Shown: positions 1 to 9,259 of the stretch, one piece after another
Layout of the letters: every line of letters starts with the position of its first letter
Numbering within the stretch: position 1 is the first letter of the stretch
Assembly (NCBI GenBank): GCA_002370555.1
Contig: AP014718.1
Location: 2,356,001-2,420,000 of the forward strand
DNA from: Arthrobacter sp. Hiyo4
Lineage (GTDB): Bacteria > Actinomycetota > Actinomycetes > Actinomycetales > Micrococcaceae
DNA length: 64,000 nucleotides
Direction: 5' to 3'
Translations under genes and position numbers: made by a program
Notes under the pieces: model-generated
Database searches by the model: none
What the model was told of the DNA's origin: nothing
The model's input: the letters and a program-made list of their open reading frames with translations, nothing else

Positions 1-1
1 G

Positions 2-112
2 ATCAGCAACGCCGGCAGGAAGCGGGACTACGATCTCGCGGATGAAGTCACCGCGGCGCTCTGGGTCCACAGTGACCACCTCCACGCCGGCTGCACCCTC
101 GGCGAGAGCTGA
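2..112 (+). CDS. C-terminal end of an unidentified protein (partial)
   Basis: The first bases hold an open frame of 36 codons that runs in from outside the window and stops at TGA 110-112, directly before the ATG of the first crcB gene. The visible tail contains ...DYDLADEVTAALWVHSDHLH... and ends CTLGES. The zero-base junction with the next ATG suggests that it heads or belongs to the same operon as the fluoride channels. I do not recognise the family from this short tail, so no function is offered. Only the reading frame and the junction support it. Confidence 0.5.
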   Translation: MSNAGRKRDYDLADEVTAALWVHSDHLHAGCTLGES

Positions 113-545
113 ATGACGAACGCCCGCGTGCCGCACTGGCGGGCCTGGCTGGCCGTGGCGGCAGGCAGCCTGGCCGGAACGGAACTCCGGTACGGGCTGG
201 GACTCGCCTTTCCGGAAACCGCTGGGGCAATGCCCTGGACCACCCTGGGAATCAACGTCACCGGAAGTTTTGTGCTAGCCGCCCTCACTACGGTGTGGAT
301 GGCGCGGCGCGGACGGCGTTCTGGCTGCGCGCCGGCGTGGGCCGGGATTCCTGGGCTCGTTCACCACGTTCTCTGCGGTGGTCTTTTCAATTGACCAGCT
401 GGCCAGGGCCGGCGAACATCCCGTGTGGATAGCCTACCTGGGGCTGTCCCTGCTGCTGGGACTGGGCGGCGCGGCCGGTGGCTGGCGGACCGGACGGCTG
501 CTCACCGACCGGCTGCAGGGTGACCAGGCGGGGACAGCGCCGTGA
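113..545 (+). CDS. crcB: CrcB/Fluc fluoride channel, first of a pair (frame broken)
   Basis: Fluc/CrcB proteins are small four-helix membrane channels that export fluoride and act as dimers. The N-terminal half reads in one frame (GTELRYGL, then INVTGSFVLAAL); the signature GFLGSFTTFSAV and the last helix lie in another frame that ends at TGA 543-545. Two missing G residues, one near 313 and one near 346, restore a continuous protein of about 144 residues, the usual family size. The stop overlaps the GTG start of the second crcB gene. Paired crcB genes commonly encode a heterodimeric channel. The break is most simply a sequencing error rather than decay, because the sequence after it is fully conserved in character. 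Confidence 0.8.
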
Positions 546-940
546 TAGGCGCGGTCCTGGTGGGAGTGTTCGGCATGGCGGGCGCCCTGCTGCGCTTCGC
601 CGTCGACACCTGGTTCGCCCACCGCGAGGGGCTCCGCACGGCCGTCAGCCCGAGCGGCAGGCCGCGGCACTGGCCGTGGGCCACGCTCACCGTCAACGTC
701 ACCGGGTGCCTGATCATCGGACTGTCCATCGGCATGACCGGACGGCTCGGCCTTGCCCCCGAGTGGCAGACCGCTGTCGCCACCGGCCTGGCGGGCGGGC
801 TCACCACGTTCAGCTCCTGGACCACCGCCGCGGTGCGGCTCCTGAGCGAGTCGCGGTTCGGTGCCGCCGCCCTGACCATCGGCGCCAACCTGGCCGCCGG
901 ATTTGCCGCCGCGGCTGTGGGCATCGCCCTGGCATCTTAA
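542..940 (+). CDS. crcB: CrcB/Fluc fluoride channel, second of a pair
   Basis: Intact 132-residue membrane protein starting at GTG 542, which overlaps the stop of the first crcB gene by four bases, so the two are translationally coupled. Family marks are GALLRFAVD in the first helix, VNVTGCLIIGL in the second, and the GLAGGLTTFSSW signature in the third, whose Phe/Thr/Ser residues line the fluoride path in Fluc channels. Four hydrophobic segments are evident. Together with the upstream copy it should form the inner-membrane fluoride exporter. No fluoride riboswitch can be seen, since the operon start lies outside the window. Confidence 0.9.
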   Translation: MIGAVLVGVFGMAGALLRFAVDTWFAHREGLRTAVSPSGRPRHWPWATLTVNVTGCLIIGLSIGMTGRLGLAPEWQTAVATGLAGGLTTFSSWTTAAVRLLSESRFGAAALTIGANLAAGFAAAAVGIALAS

Positions 941-983
941 GGGACTCCAACAGGTTTGTCCCGGTCCCGTATCGTTGACTCTG

Positions 984-1352
984 ATGATTAGCAGACGCGA
1001 CGCGGCAATTGCCCTTGATGTACCGATGGAAATGGCCCAGCGCCATGGCATCCCGAAACGAATGACCGAGGCGGAGCTGGGCGAAATCCTGGACAACCCG
1101 CCGGCATGGCTGATCCAGTCGCGGGCCAACCGGACCGGCAAACGTCCGGTCTGGGTGCACCTGGAATGTGCCGTCTGCGGCTACGAGGAAGCGGCCCGGC
1201 CCAAGAAATGGTGGCCGGAATTCACGTATGTGGTGTGCGAGCACCATGCCCAGGACGAGGTGCCGCCGCTGAGGCCTGGCCTTATCAGGAGCGAGTTCGA
1301 CGGCGTCGGGACCCGTTTCGTGGGCATCGCGGACGTTGCAGTTCCGGACTGA
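984..1352 (+). CDS. Conserved small protein with a Cys/His cluster, function unknown
   Basis: A 122-residue soluble protein starting at ATG 984; the reading frame is open further upstream, but the region before 984 looks non-coding. It is acidic and tryptophan-rich. The central part has CAVCGYEE followed about 20 residues later by VVCEHH, a spacing that could bind a metal like a zinc ribbon; this is an inference from the residues alone. The N-terminal half (DVPMEMAQRHGIP, LGEILDNPPAWL) looks helical. No signal peptide or membrane segment is present. I do not recognise a named family. It sits between crcB and a tiny basic protein gene, all on the same strand. Confidence 0.7.
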   Translation: MISRRDAAIALDVPMEMAQRHGIPKRMTEAELGEILDNPPAWLIQSRANRTGKRPVWVHLECAVCGYEEAARPKKWWPEFTYVVCEHHAQDEVPPLRPGLIRSEFDGVGTRFVGIADVAVPD

Positions 1353-1433
1353 TCCGGGGCATTACATTCGGGGCTGAACAGGCGTATTTTACGAAGTGGG
1401 ACGCAGCCCGTCCCACGTCGTAAGGAGCATGCC

Positions 1434-1571
1434 ATGCCTGACAAGTCACCACACCAGCAACTGCACAAGAAGCCGGTCAAAACCATCAAGGAAAAACGCG
1501 CGGAAAAGAAGGCCAAGAGCCCGATTGAAGGCCCGCAGGACCCGGTAGCGCACCTGAAGAAGCGCCGGTAG
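1434..1571 (+). CDS. 45-residue highly basic small protein
   Basis: A short gene with a good ribosome-binding site (AAGGAG, six bases before ATG 1434) and stop TAG 1569-1571. The product is rich in Lys and Arg (KKPVKTIKEKRAEKKAK) with a proline-containing second half and no hydrophobic segment, so it is probably cytoplasmic and possibly nucleic-acid associated. The strong Shine-Dalgarno and correct spacing are the main support. It faces the convergent HtrA gene, whose stop lies four bases downstream. Function unknown. Confidence 0.6.
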   Translation: MPDKSPHQQLHKKPVKTIKEKRAEKKAKSPIEGPQDPVAHLKKRR

Positions 1572-1575
1572 CGGT

Positions 1576-2555
1576 TTACCCGTTCCCGGCCATCTCTTCG
1601 GGCACTGCCACAATGTCCACTTCCTGGCCGTCCCTCAGCACTCGAATCGGCAGCGGCTGGCCGATCGCATCGGCGAACAGCAGCTTCTGCAGGCTCTCGG
1701 CGTTGCTGACGGGGCGGCTTCCGGCCGTCAGGATGACGTCACCAGCCCGCAGGCCCCCGCGGTCTGCAGGCGAACCGGCCAGTACTTCCACCACGCGCAG
1801 CCCGTCCCGTTGTCCCGTCCTGATCACCGCGCTGGCATTGAGCCGGAAAGGTGTGCTCACCACGCCGAGATAAGCCCGCCTGACACGGCCGTCCTTCAGC
1901 AGCGCTGAGATGATGCGCCGCGTGGTGGTGTTGATGGGCACGGCCAGGCCCAGCCCCGCTCCGGCCACTGCGGTGTTAATTCCCACGATGCGGCCGTGCG
2001 TATCGGCCAGCGCTCCGCCGGAACTGCCGGCATTGAGTGCTGCGTCGGTCTGGATGACGTCCTCGATCACGCGCCGGTTGCCACTGGACCACACCGGAAT
2101 GGCACGGCCCAGGCCGCTGACCACACCCGCTGTAACTGATCCGGCCAAGCCCAGCGGATTTCCCACCGCAATAACCAGCTGGCCCACGCGCAACGTCTCG
2201 GCATCGCCGAACTGCGCCGGGCCACTTTCGGTGCCCTGCCGTGGACCACGGCGAGGTCGGACAAAGGATCTGCCCCCACCAGTTCAAGATCCGTCCGGCT
2301 GCCGTCAGCAAAGGCGGCATGGCCCTGACGGGTGCCGGCCACCACATGCGAATTGGTGAGCAGGTAGCCGTCTTCCGTGAAGACCACCGCCGAGCCTGCA
2401 CCCATGCGAAAACGGCCGTTACGGCGGTTGCCGGTCATTTCAATGGCCGCAACGTGCGGGGTGACCGTCTCGGCCACGCGCATGACGGTCTCCGAATACG
2501 AGTCCAGCGGACCGTCGTCGGCCGCTGCAGTGTAGGGTTCCTGCGCCTGTTCCAT
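1576..2555 (-). CDS. HtrA/DegP-type serine protease with PDZ domain (one frame break)
   Basis: S1C-family protease that would degrade or guard misfolded proteins. Reading from ATG 2555, preceded by an excellent AGGAGGT site, the protease domain shows the catalytic His in TNSHVVAG, Asp in DPLSDLAVV and Ser in GSSGGAL, followed by a C-terminal PDZ domain (GSPADRGGLRAGDVIL). The frame breaks near 2237, where the catalytic Asp part meets TESGPAQFGDAETLRVGQ; one missing G in a G run repairs it, giving about 326 residues. Unlike most actinobacterial HtrA proteins it has no N-terminal membrane segment or signal peptide from this start, so it may act in the cytoplasm unless the true start lies further upstream. 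Confidence 0.85.
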
Positions 2556-2698
2556 GGCGCACCTCCTGGCTGGCGTTGCTGCCCCGGCTTCCAGACCTGC
2601 TGCTGCGCCGGAGCTTACTGGGACAACCACATGGTGGCGCCCGGTAGTCCCGGAATGGCTACGCCGTGGGTGAACAGCGCTCAACACGGCGTTTAAAT

Positions 2699-2735
2699 GC
2701 CAGAAGACCCGGACGCGGAGTCCGGGCCTTCTGGC
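2699..2735 (-). terminator. Intrinsic terminator-like hairpin downstream of ssrA
   Basis: A long inverted repeat: GCCAGAAG and CCCGGAC on one arm pair with GTCCGGG and CTTCTGGC on the other around a short loop. It lies 24 bases beyond the 3' end of the tmRNA gene in its direction of transcription. There is no long T tract, as is common for actinobacterial terminators. Confidence 0.7.
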
Positions 2736-2758
2736 AATGTCTTGCGACATTCAAAATG

Positions 2759-3122
2759 TGGAGATGGGGGAATTGAACCCCGTCCGATGTTATGTTAACA
2801 GGGCTTCTCCGGGCGCAGTTTGCGTCGGATTTTCTCGGCCCCAGCCTTCCTGCAAACAGGTGGCTGATCCGGGCCCAGTCATCTAAGAGTCCCGTTTGCC
2901 CCGATGACGGAGGCAAGCAGCAGTGGCTATCTAAATGACGCCAGGATCCGGGGCAATAGCAACCTCGGGCTGACGGACTGTCTTACTGCTTAGGCAGCGA
3001 GAGCGAAGTCAGTGCGGTTTGATTTGGCACTTATTGGTTTGCAGACAGCGTTTACGAGATAATTCTGCATCCTCGGCCCGCTTCACCTGTCGCGACTAAC
3101 ATCGTCGAAACCGATCATCCCC
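2759..3122 (-). ncRNA. ssrA: tmRNA (transfer-messenger RNA)
   Basis: Rescues stalled ribosomes: it enters the A site charged with alanine, then serves as template for a degradation tag. On the minus strand the 5' end GGGGATGATCGGTTTCGAC pairs with the 3' end CATCTCC in a seven-pair acceptor stem (one G-U), and the T-arm GGGGTTCAATTCCCC is present. The tag frame is at 3028-2990: GCC start, peptide AKSNRTDFALAA, then TAA. Tags ending FALAA are typical of Actinobacteria. The CCA tail is not encoded. The gene is 364 nt, normal for one-piece tmRNA, and lies just downstream of smpB, its protein partner. Confidence 0.95.
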
Positions 3123-3209
3123 GTATTTTGTTTTCAAACCGGCCGGGCTGTGCAGGCACAAATCCCTGCCGGACTACCTATCATAACCCATGCCCGGCGG
3201 AAAACATTC

Positions 3210-3680
3210 CTACCGGCGGTTGCGTTCCCGGACCTCGCGCAGTGCTTCGCGGTTATCCTGCTGCTCACGCAGGGTCTGGCGTTTGTCATACTCCCGCTTG
3301 CCGCGGGCGATCGCGATTTCCACCTTCGCCCTGCCGTCCAGGAAGTACAGCTGCAGCGGAACGACTGTGAAGCCGGACTCACGGATCTTCACGGAAATCT
3401 TGTTGAGCTCCTCCCGGTGCAGCAACAACTTCCGACGGCGGCGCGCCGAGTGGTTGGTCCAGCTCCCCTGGTTGTACTCGGGAATGTGGATGCCCTCCAT
3501 CCACAGCTCATCGTTGTAGAACGTGCAGAAACCGTCCACCATGGACGCGTGGCCTTCGCGCAGGGACTTGACCTCGGTACCCATAAGGGCAATGCCGGCC
3601 TCATAAGTGTCCAGCACAAGGTAGTCATGCCGGGCCTTGCGGTTGGTGGCCACAACTTTACGGCCACTTTCTTTGGGCAC
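3210..3680 (-). CDS. smpB: SsrA-binding protein SmpB
   Basis: Binds the tRNA-like end of tmRNA and delivers it to stalled ribosomes. The 156-residue protein is intact and starts at GTG 3680 behind GAGGAG with seven bases of spacing. It has the family's N-terminal NRKARHDY, the GTEVKSLREG core, the IPEYNQGSW segment and a basic C-terminal tail (REVRERNRR) that folds in the mRNA channel. It is followed by ssrA on the same strand and preceded by the M23 peptidase and ftsX/ftsE, an arrangement common in actinobacteria. Confidence 0.97.
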   Translation of the reverse strand: MPKESGRKVVATNRKARHDYLVLDTYEAGIALMGTEVKSLREGHASMVDGFCTFYNDELWMEGIHIPEYNQGSWTNHSARRRRKLLLHREELNKISVKIRESGFTVVPLQLYFLDGRAKVEIAIARGKREYDKRQTLREQQDNREALREVRERNRR

Positions 3681-3767
3681 GGTGGAACTCCTCAGTTCGT
3701 GGATCCTGGTTGGCTCCGGCCGTTCCGGCGCGGAGTCATCCTAGTCTACGGCAGGCGCGGGGCGGCG

Positions 3768-5172
3768 TTACAGCAGGCGCATCGGGTCAACTGCGGCCCC
3801 GTTGAGCCAGGTTTCAAAGTGTGCGTGGCAGCCCGTTGAATTGCCCGTGCTACCCGAGTAGGCGATGAGCTGCCCCGCGGAAACCTGCTGGCCGTTGGAG
3901 ACCACGATGCTGCTGTTGTGGTAAACGATGGTGGTCAGCGAGTTGCCCTGCACCACACCATGGGAGAGCTTCACCCGCCAGCCGCCACCGTCGGCCGAGT
4001 TCCAGCCTGAGGAGAAGACCTCGCCCGCCGCCGCGGCATAGACCGGGGTGCCGCAGGCAGCGCCGAAGTCGATGCCGGTATGGAGGTAACCGCCGGTGCC
4101 GTAGAAATCGATGGTTCCCGGCGGGTTGAGCGCCAGCCGAAGCCGGAGGTGATGGGCACGTCGCCCGAAAAGGGTGCCGCAGGCCAAAGGCCGACGGCGA
4201 TCCGGTCACCGGAGCGTACGGCTGCTGGGCCTGGCCCTGCGCCCGTGCCGCGGCAGCGGCCGCTTCCGCCAGTCGGCGCTGTTCGGCCTCCCAAGCCTCG
4301 CGGAGCCGGCGGTCACGTTCGGCGATTTCGTTTGCAACGGAGTTCTGGCTCGCTGCAACCGCCGCCATTTGGGACTGGATGCCTGGTTTCGCTGCCTGGA
4401 GTTCGGCATCAAGGCGCACTGTGTCGGCGATCAGCTGGTCAACCTGGGCCTTCTTGGCAGCCGCCTCGTCACGGGCAGCCTTCTCCCGTTCCAACGCGGC
4501 GTCTGCCTTGGCTTTGAGGTCCCTGATTTCTGCCTCAACGGCTTCGAGCCGGGCCTGTGAGTTCACATTGGTGGCGCTTTGCTGGGACAGCTTGTCCATG
4601 GCGGCGTTCTGGCTGCGCATGGCCTGGTCAGCGAGGTCCATGGTGTCGGTCAGGCTGCCGCCGTTGTTTGCCCCGAAGAAGAGCGTCAGGTTCGACGGCA
4701 CGCCTCCGGACTTGTAGGCCTGTGTGGCGATCTGGCCGATCAGCTTCTTCGTGTCCGCGATCTTCTGCTTGTCAGCCTCAAGCTGCTGGGTGATTTTGGC
4801 CTTATTCTGCTGTGCCAGGTCAACCCGCGCCGTCAGGGCTTCGACTTCCTTGACCGCACTGGCCACGCGCCCCTGGGCCTCCAGGAGTGCCTGCTGGGCG
4901 CCGGGCAGCTGGCCCTGGTAGATCACCAGGTCGCCGGCGGCCTTCGCGATGCGTGAGTCCACGAATTCCAGGGATTGCTGAACCCGGGCCGCCTCGGCTT
5001 CGAGGGCGGCACGCTTGTCATCGAGCTCATCGGCGTGCGCCACCGGGGCTGACGCGCCCATGCTGGCGGTGAGGAGCAGGGCAAGGACGCCGCTGATCAG
5101 GCCGGCGCGGCGGCCGGCAGGTCGCCGGCGTTCGGCCCGGTGCCGGGGCGCGGTTCGGTGCAATTCGTTCAT
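3768..5172 (-). CDS. Secreted coiled-coil M23 peptidase, FtsEX-linked (two frame breaks)
   Basis: EnvC/RipC-like murein hydrolase. From ATG 5172 (AAGGA, seven bases upstream) there is a signal peptide ending near VAHA, then a coiled coil of about 270 residues rich in Ala, Glu, Lys and Gln, a proline/alanine linker, and a C-terminal LytM domain with the zinc ligands in HTGIDF and GCHAHFE. Two breaks, near 4205 and 4140, divide the hydrolase domain into three frames; repaired length is about 468 residues. Its position directly after ftsX suggests that FtsEX controls it across the membrane at the septum, as known for FtsEX-EnvC and mycobacterial FtsEX-RipC. That control is inference here. It could also act mainly as an activator, but the full HxH pair argues for an active enzyme. 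Confidence 0.85.
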
Positions 5173-5199
5173 CAGGATTCCTTGTTCGGTTTGCACAGC

Positions 5200-6114
5200 T
5201 TAGACCTTCAAATATCTGCGTAAGGTCAAGAGCGACGAAATTCCTGCCAAAGATCCGCCAAGGATCAACAAGGCCGGCGCGAGAATGAGCGTCTGGCCCG
5301 GCGAGATGAACGCTGTGTCCGGATACTGCTTGGACAGGTACTCGCCCAGGAAGAAGTGCGCCACCGCCCACAGCGTGCCGGATGCCAGGGCGGCGCCGAT
5401 CACTGCCGCAATCACGCCTTCAAGGATGAACGGCAGCTGGATGACAAGCTTGGACGCGCCCACCAGGCGCATGATCCCGGTCTCGCGGCGGCGACTGAAG
5501 GCCGAGAGCCGGATGGTGGTGGCAATCAGGAGAATGGCACAGATAATCATCACGCCGGCGATGCTGACGGCAACCAGCGAGGCGGCATTCATGGCCGAGA
5601 AGAGCCGCTCCAGCAACTGGCGCTGGTCAATGACCGTTTCGACGCCCGGTTGCGAGGAGAACGTCTCGCTGATGATCTGGTATTTTTCCGGATCCTTCAT
5701 GTTGATGCGGAACGATGAAGGGAGCTGGTCCGGCGTGACGGAATCCACGATAGGAGAATTCGAGAACTGGTCCTTGAAGTGCTTGTAGGCCTCTTCCTTG
5801 GACTCGAACTGGAAATCGTTGACGTATTGGGCCACGGCGGGTGATTCGAGCAGGGTCTGCAGGTTGTCCTGCTGCTCCGGCGTGACCGGCCCGGTGGCGC
5901 AACCGGCCGCCGTCGAACCGTCACTGCACAGGAAGATGGCAACCTGGACTTTGTCGTACCAGTAGCCCTTCATCTGGTTGATCTGGAGCTGCAGCATGCC
6001 TGCGGCACCCACGAATGTCAGTGAGACAAAGGTGACCAGGATGACCGAGACCACCATGGAAACGTTACGGCGCAGTCCGCTGCCGATTTCGCCGAGGACA
6101 AAGGCGAGCCTCAT
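5200..6114 (-). CDS. ftsX: Cell-division ABC permease FtsX
   Basis: Intact 304-residue membrane partner of FtsE. It has a cytoplasmic N-terminus, a first helix ([18 protein letters not shown]), a large extracellular loop of about 120 residues with a Cys pair ([15 protein letters not shown]), and three C-terminal helices in the FtsX domain (from about residue 175) with the conserved [11 protein letters not shown]. The extracellular loop is the part that contacts a peptidoglycan hydrolase in other bacteria, and such a hydrolase gene follows immediately. The start overlaps the probable true end of ftsE. Confidence 0.96.
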   Translation of the reverse strand: MRLAFVLGEIGSGLRRNVSMVVSVILVTFVSLTFVGAAGMLQLQINQMKGYWYDKVQVAIFLCSDGSTAAGCATGPVTPEQQDNLQTLLESPAVAQYVNDFQFESKEEAYKHFKDQFSNSPIVDSVTPDQLPSSFRINMKDPEKYQIISETFSSQPGVETVIDQRQLLERLFSAMNAASLVAVSIAGVMIICAILLIATTIRLSAFSRRRETGIMRLVGASKLVIQLPFILEGVIAAVIGAALASGTLWAVAHFFLGEYLSKQYPDTAFISPGQTLILAPALLILGGSLAGISSLLTLRRYLKV

Positions 6115-6904
6115 CGCTGCTCCTCCCCTGCGACCGGATTGCGTTCCCTGGTGCGGGCGGCCGGGATTCGTCCCGGCCGCTGGCGTCCCTGAGCCGGCGG
6201 GACTGGCCCACCACGGGGATCATGGAGGTATACAACGCTTTGGCCTCGTCGCGGATGACGATGCCGTTCCTGAGCTCTACAACGCGCTTGCGCATCTCGT
6301 TGACGATGTCGTCGTCGTGCGTGGCCATGACCACCGTGGTGCCGTTCTGGTTGATCTTGTCCAGCACGCCCATGATGCCCATGGAGGTGGTGGGGTCCAG
6401 GTTGCCGGTGGGTTCATCGGCGAGGAGGATGCCGGGGCGGTTGACTACCGCACGGGCGATTGCTACACGCTGCTGCTCGCCGCCGGAGAGCTCATGCGGA
6501 AGGCGGTTTTCCTTGCCTTCCAGGCCCACGGTCTTCAGGACTTCGGGGACGGTGTCGCGGATGACGCTGCGGCTCTTGCCGATGACCTGCATCGCGAAGG
6601 CTACGTTGGCGAACACGCTCTTCTGCGGAAGGAGCCGGAAGTCCTGGAAGACCACGCCGATGCCGCGGCGGAGCCTGGGCACACGCCAGCTGGAGATCTT
6701 GGCGACGTTCTGCCCGGCGACGTACACGGCGCCCGAAGAGGCCCGGTCTTCCTTCAGCACCAGCCGCAGGAAGGTGGACTTTCCGGATCCGGAAGCGCCG
6801 ACGAGGAAGGCAAATTCACCACGGTCAATCTCAAGGCTGACATCGTCCAGCGCAGGCCGGGCCGTTTGGTCGTAGATCTTGGTGACATTTTCGAATCGGA
6901 TCAT
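6065..6904 (-). CDS. ftsE: Cell-division ATP-binding protein FtsE
   Basis: ABC ATPase of the FtsEX complex. From ATG 6904 ([11 protein letters not shown]) it has Walker [10 protein letters not shown], signature LSGGEQQR, Walker [10 protein letters not shown] and the switch His in MATHDDD. The frame as given overlaps ftsX by 50 bases and ends in an unnatural Arg-rich tail. In the next frame the tail reads [12 protein letters not shown] and stops at TGA 6113-6111, inside the ftsX ATG. A missing base near 6140-6175 therefore very likely explains the odd end, and the true gene is probably 6111-6904 with an ATGA overlap. Expressed with ftsX. Confidence 0.93.
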   Translation of the reverse strand: MIRFENVTKIYDQTARPALDDVSLEIDRGEFAFLVGASGSGKSTFLRLVLKEDRASSGAVYVAGQNVAKISSWRVPRLRRGIGVVFQDFRLLPQKSVFANVAFAMQVIGKSRSVIRDTVPEVLKTVGLEGKENRLPHELSGGEQQRVAIARAVVNRPGILLADEPTGNLDPTTSMGIMGVLDKINQNGTTVVMATHDDDIVNEMRKRVVELRNGIVIRDEAKALYTSMIPVVGQSRRLRDASGRDESRPPAPGNAIRSQGRSSDEARLCPRRNRQRTAP

Positions 6905-7077
6905 GGCCCTAGTTACCCTGCAGGGCACGGCTGATACAGCCCAGATCTGCAGCCGGCGCACGGGCATTCGTTTGGGGAAGTAGAGCTCCGGCTCCTCGAC
7001 TATACGCAGGATTTTGGCCGGTTTTCGGGGCTTCGGGGGTGTGTCGCGCGATCAGGCCTACCGGGTAGGCACAGCAG

Positions 7078-8196
7078 CTACGACTTCTCGGCGTTCCGGT
7101 TGTCGGTGCGCCAGCGGATCCCGGCGTCGATGAAGTCGTCAATTTCGCCGTCGAACACGGCAGAGGTGTTGCCTACCTCGTGTTCGGTCCTGAGGTCCTT
7201 GACCATCTGGTAGGGGTTCAGGACGTAGGAGCGCATCTGATCGCCCCAGGATGCCTTGACATCGCCGGCAAACGCCTTCTTTTCGGCATCCTCCTGCTCC
7301 TTCTTCAGGAGAAGCAGCCGGGACTGCAAAACGCGCAGGGCAGCTGCCCGGTTCTGAAGCTGCGACTTTTCGTTCTGCATCGACACCACGGTGCCGGTGG
7401 GGATGTGCGTCAGCCGGACGGCCGAGTCGGTGGTGTTAACCGACTGCCCGCCGGGACCTGAGGACCTGAACACGTCCACACGGATCTCGTTGTCGGGTAT
7501 GTCGATGGAGTCCGTTGACTCGATGAGCGGAATGACCTCGACTGCAGCGAAGGACGTCTGGCGGCGGCCCTGGTTGTCGAACGGGCTGATCCGCACCAGG
7601 CGGTGGGTTCCGGCTTCGACGCTGAGCGTGCCGAACGCATACGGTGCCTTGACTTCGAACGTTGCGGACTTCAGTCCCGCCTCCTCGGCGTAGGAGGTGT
7701 CCATGACGGTGGTGGGGTACCCGTGGCGTTCGGCCCAGCGAAGGTACATGCGCATGAGCATTTCGGCGAAGTCTGCGGCGTCCACGCCGCCGGCCCCGGC
7801 CCTGATGGACACCACGGCTTCACGTTCGTCGTATTCTCCGGACAGCAGCGTCACTACTTCGAGTTCCTTCAGGGATTTCCTGATGGACTCCAGCTCGGTT
7901 GCAGCTTCGCCCATGGAATCGGCGTCATCCTCGTCCTGGCCAAGCTCCACCAGCACTTCCAGGTCATCGATCCGCGATACCAGCCGGTTCAGGCGCTCCA
8001 GCTCGGACTGGCGGTGCGACAGGCGGGAGGTGATCTTCTGCGCCGCGGCGGGGTCATCCCACAGGTCCGGCTCGCCGGCTCGTTCGCTCAGTTCGGCGAT
8101 GTCTTCCTTCAGAGCCTCAACATCGCTGACTCGTTCGATGGAGGTGTAGGTGGCGCGAAGAGCGCGGATTTCTGCGGAAAAATCAATGTTGGCCAT
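7078..8196 (-). CDS. prfB: Peptide chain release factor 2
   Basis: Recognises UGA and UAA stop codons and triggers peptide release. Intact 372-residue protein from ATG 8196 with [12 protein letters not shown], the anticodon-like SPF motif ([11 protein letters not shown]) and the catalytic loop GPGGQSVN. It reads in one frame from the start, so the autoregulatory +1 frameshift found in many bacteria is absent, as is usual in actinobacteria. It sits upstream of ftsE with 173 bases between them, in the order prfB-ftsE-ftsX. Confidence 0.97.
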   Translation of the reverse strand: MANIDFSAEIRALRATYTSIERVSDVEALKEDIAELSERAGEPDLWDDPAAAQKITSRLSHRQSELERLNRLVSRIDDLEVLVELGQDEDDADSMGEAATELESIRKSLKELEVVTLLSGEYDEREAVVSIRAGAGGVDAADFAEMLMRMYLRWAERHGYPTTVMDTSYAEEAGLKSATFEVKAPYAFGTLSVEAGTHRLVRISPFDNQGRRQTSFAAVEVIPLIESTDSIDIPDNEIRVDVFRSSGPGGQSVNTTDSAVRLTHIPTGTVVSMQNEKSQLQNRAAALRVLQSRLLLLKKEQEDAEKKAFAGDVKASWGDQMRSYVLNPYQMVKDLRTEHEVGNTSAVFDGEIDDFIDAGIRWRTDNRNAEKS

Positions 8197-8259
8197 GGTT
8201 GTTTAAGCCTACGCTATCCGGCCGGAGTGCCGGACTTCTCCTGGCATCTCCGCTTCCGG

Positions 8260-8748
8260 TCAGCGCGTGAGCCGGGAACGGGCCGTGGAGGCCGCTTCAA
8301 TTCTGATGCCATCAGGCACCAGGAAGTTCACCATCGGCGGGTGGACAACAGCGCTGAGAACCACGACGGCGGTGGACCCGTCAGGGCTGCCGGTCGCCGC
8401 TGAAACGGCTAACCCGTCGAACCGGGCCGACGACGGGCTCCGGGCGATAAAGTCGGCCGCAACGCTGCGGACGCGTCCAGGGCCCAGTACGGCTGAAGGG
8501 CTCCCGCCCTCTCCCCCGACCTCGCCCAAGGTGTAGCTGTCGGCGGCGGCCAGCGAGGCGCCGTCGGCCAGGGACAACAGCCGCTTGTGTTCGAGGTAGA
8601 CGCTGGAGATGCCGATGACCACTGTGACCACAAGGAGGGCCAGCGCGACGTAGCCGATGATCATCACGATCATCTGGCCGCCCTCGCCTTTGCCTGGCTC
8701 GCCGGGCGCGGCTTCGGGGATCACTTCGTGGATCGCTTTGTGCTTCAC
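8260..8748 (-). CDS. TadG-like pilus-assembly protein
   Basis: The last gene of the Tad operon. From a GTG at 8748 the product has 162 residues: a short N-terminal stretch, one membrane helix (MIVMIIGYVALALLVVTVVI) and an extracellular domain that begins YLEHKRLLSLADGASLAAAD, the typical N-terminus of TadG-type (putative Flp pilus assembly) proteins. It is shorter than proteobacterial TadG and lacks a von Willebrand domain, as is common for actinobacterial versions. The start is uncertain; the open frame continues upstream into the tadE2 gene but with shadow-like composition. The stop of tadE2 lies seven bases upstream. Confidence 0.75.
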   Translation of the reverse strand: MKHKAIHEVIPEAAPGEPGKGEGGQMIVMIIGYVALALLVVTVVIGISSVYLEHKRLLSLADGASLAAADSYTLGEVGGEGGSPSAVLGPGRVRSVAADFIARSPSSARFDGLAVSAATGSPDGSTAVVVLSAVVHPPMVNFLVPDGIRIEAASTARSRLTR

Positions 8749-8755
8749 CTTTGGG

Positions 8756-9259
8756 TCACCGGAACCTGCCCACCAGTTGGGTGGACGAGGCTTCAACTTC
8801 GCTGGCCTTGAGCCTGAAGTCCTCGTTGAATGGCACAAAGGGCAGCGACACAGTGAGGTTGACCGTGACGGTGATGGCCGTGCCCGCAGCCTGGCAGTCG
8901 GCAGGGTCGCAGCGGGTGGATACGCGTGCCTGCTCGGCATCGTGGCCAAAGTCCGCGAGGGCGATGAGGGCTGCCTGTTCGGCGGCGGCCTGGGCAGACT
9001 CTGCATCCGGTTGGGCAACGAACACCTTCGCGGCCTGGTCGGCGGCGCCGACCACGGCGAAGGACCCACCCTGGATCTGGCCCACGGTGATGATGAAGTA
9101 GACCAATGGGACCATCAGTAGCAGCGCGAGGAAGGTGAATTCGACCACGGCGCTCCCCTCGTCCCTGTGGCCGTTGCGGAGCGCCTCGCTGAATCGCTTC
9201 TTGAGGCGGTCCCTGATATCCGTTCGGGCCCGGAAAGCGTTAGGGCTGGATTGCGGCAT
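8756..9259 (-). CDS. TadE-like minor pilin, second copy
   Basis: A 167-residue protein with a cytoplasmic basic N-terminus, then the TadE signature RDEGSAVVEFTFLALLL in a membrane helix, and an extracellular domain containing a cysteine pair (TRCDPADCQ). The start is taken at ATG 9259, which overlaps the probable end of the upstream tadE gene by 20 bases. In the raw sequence this gene reads in frame with its upstream neighbour and the two look fused, but that is explained by one missing G near 9283. Confidence 0.8.
   Translation of the reverse strand: MPQSSPNAFRARTDIRDRLKKRFSEALRNGHRDEGSAVVEFTFLALLLMVPLVYFIITVGQIQGGSFAVVGAADQAAKVFVAQPDAESAQAAAEQAALIALADFGHDAEQARVSTRCDPADCQAAGTAITVTVNLTVSLPFVPFNEDFRLKASEVEASSTQLVGRFR

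Noticed and set aside
7078..8196. Programmed frameshift in prfB
   Set aside because: The gene reads in one frame from its start with no in-frame TGA near codon 25.
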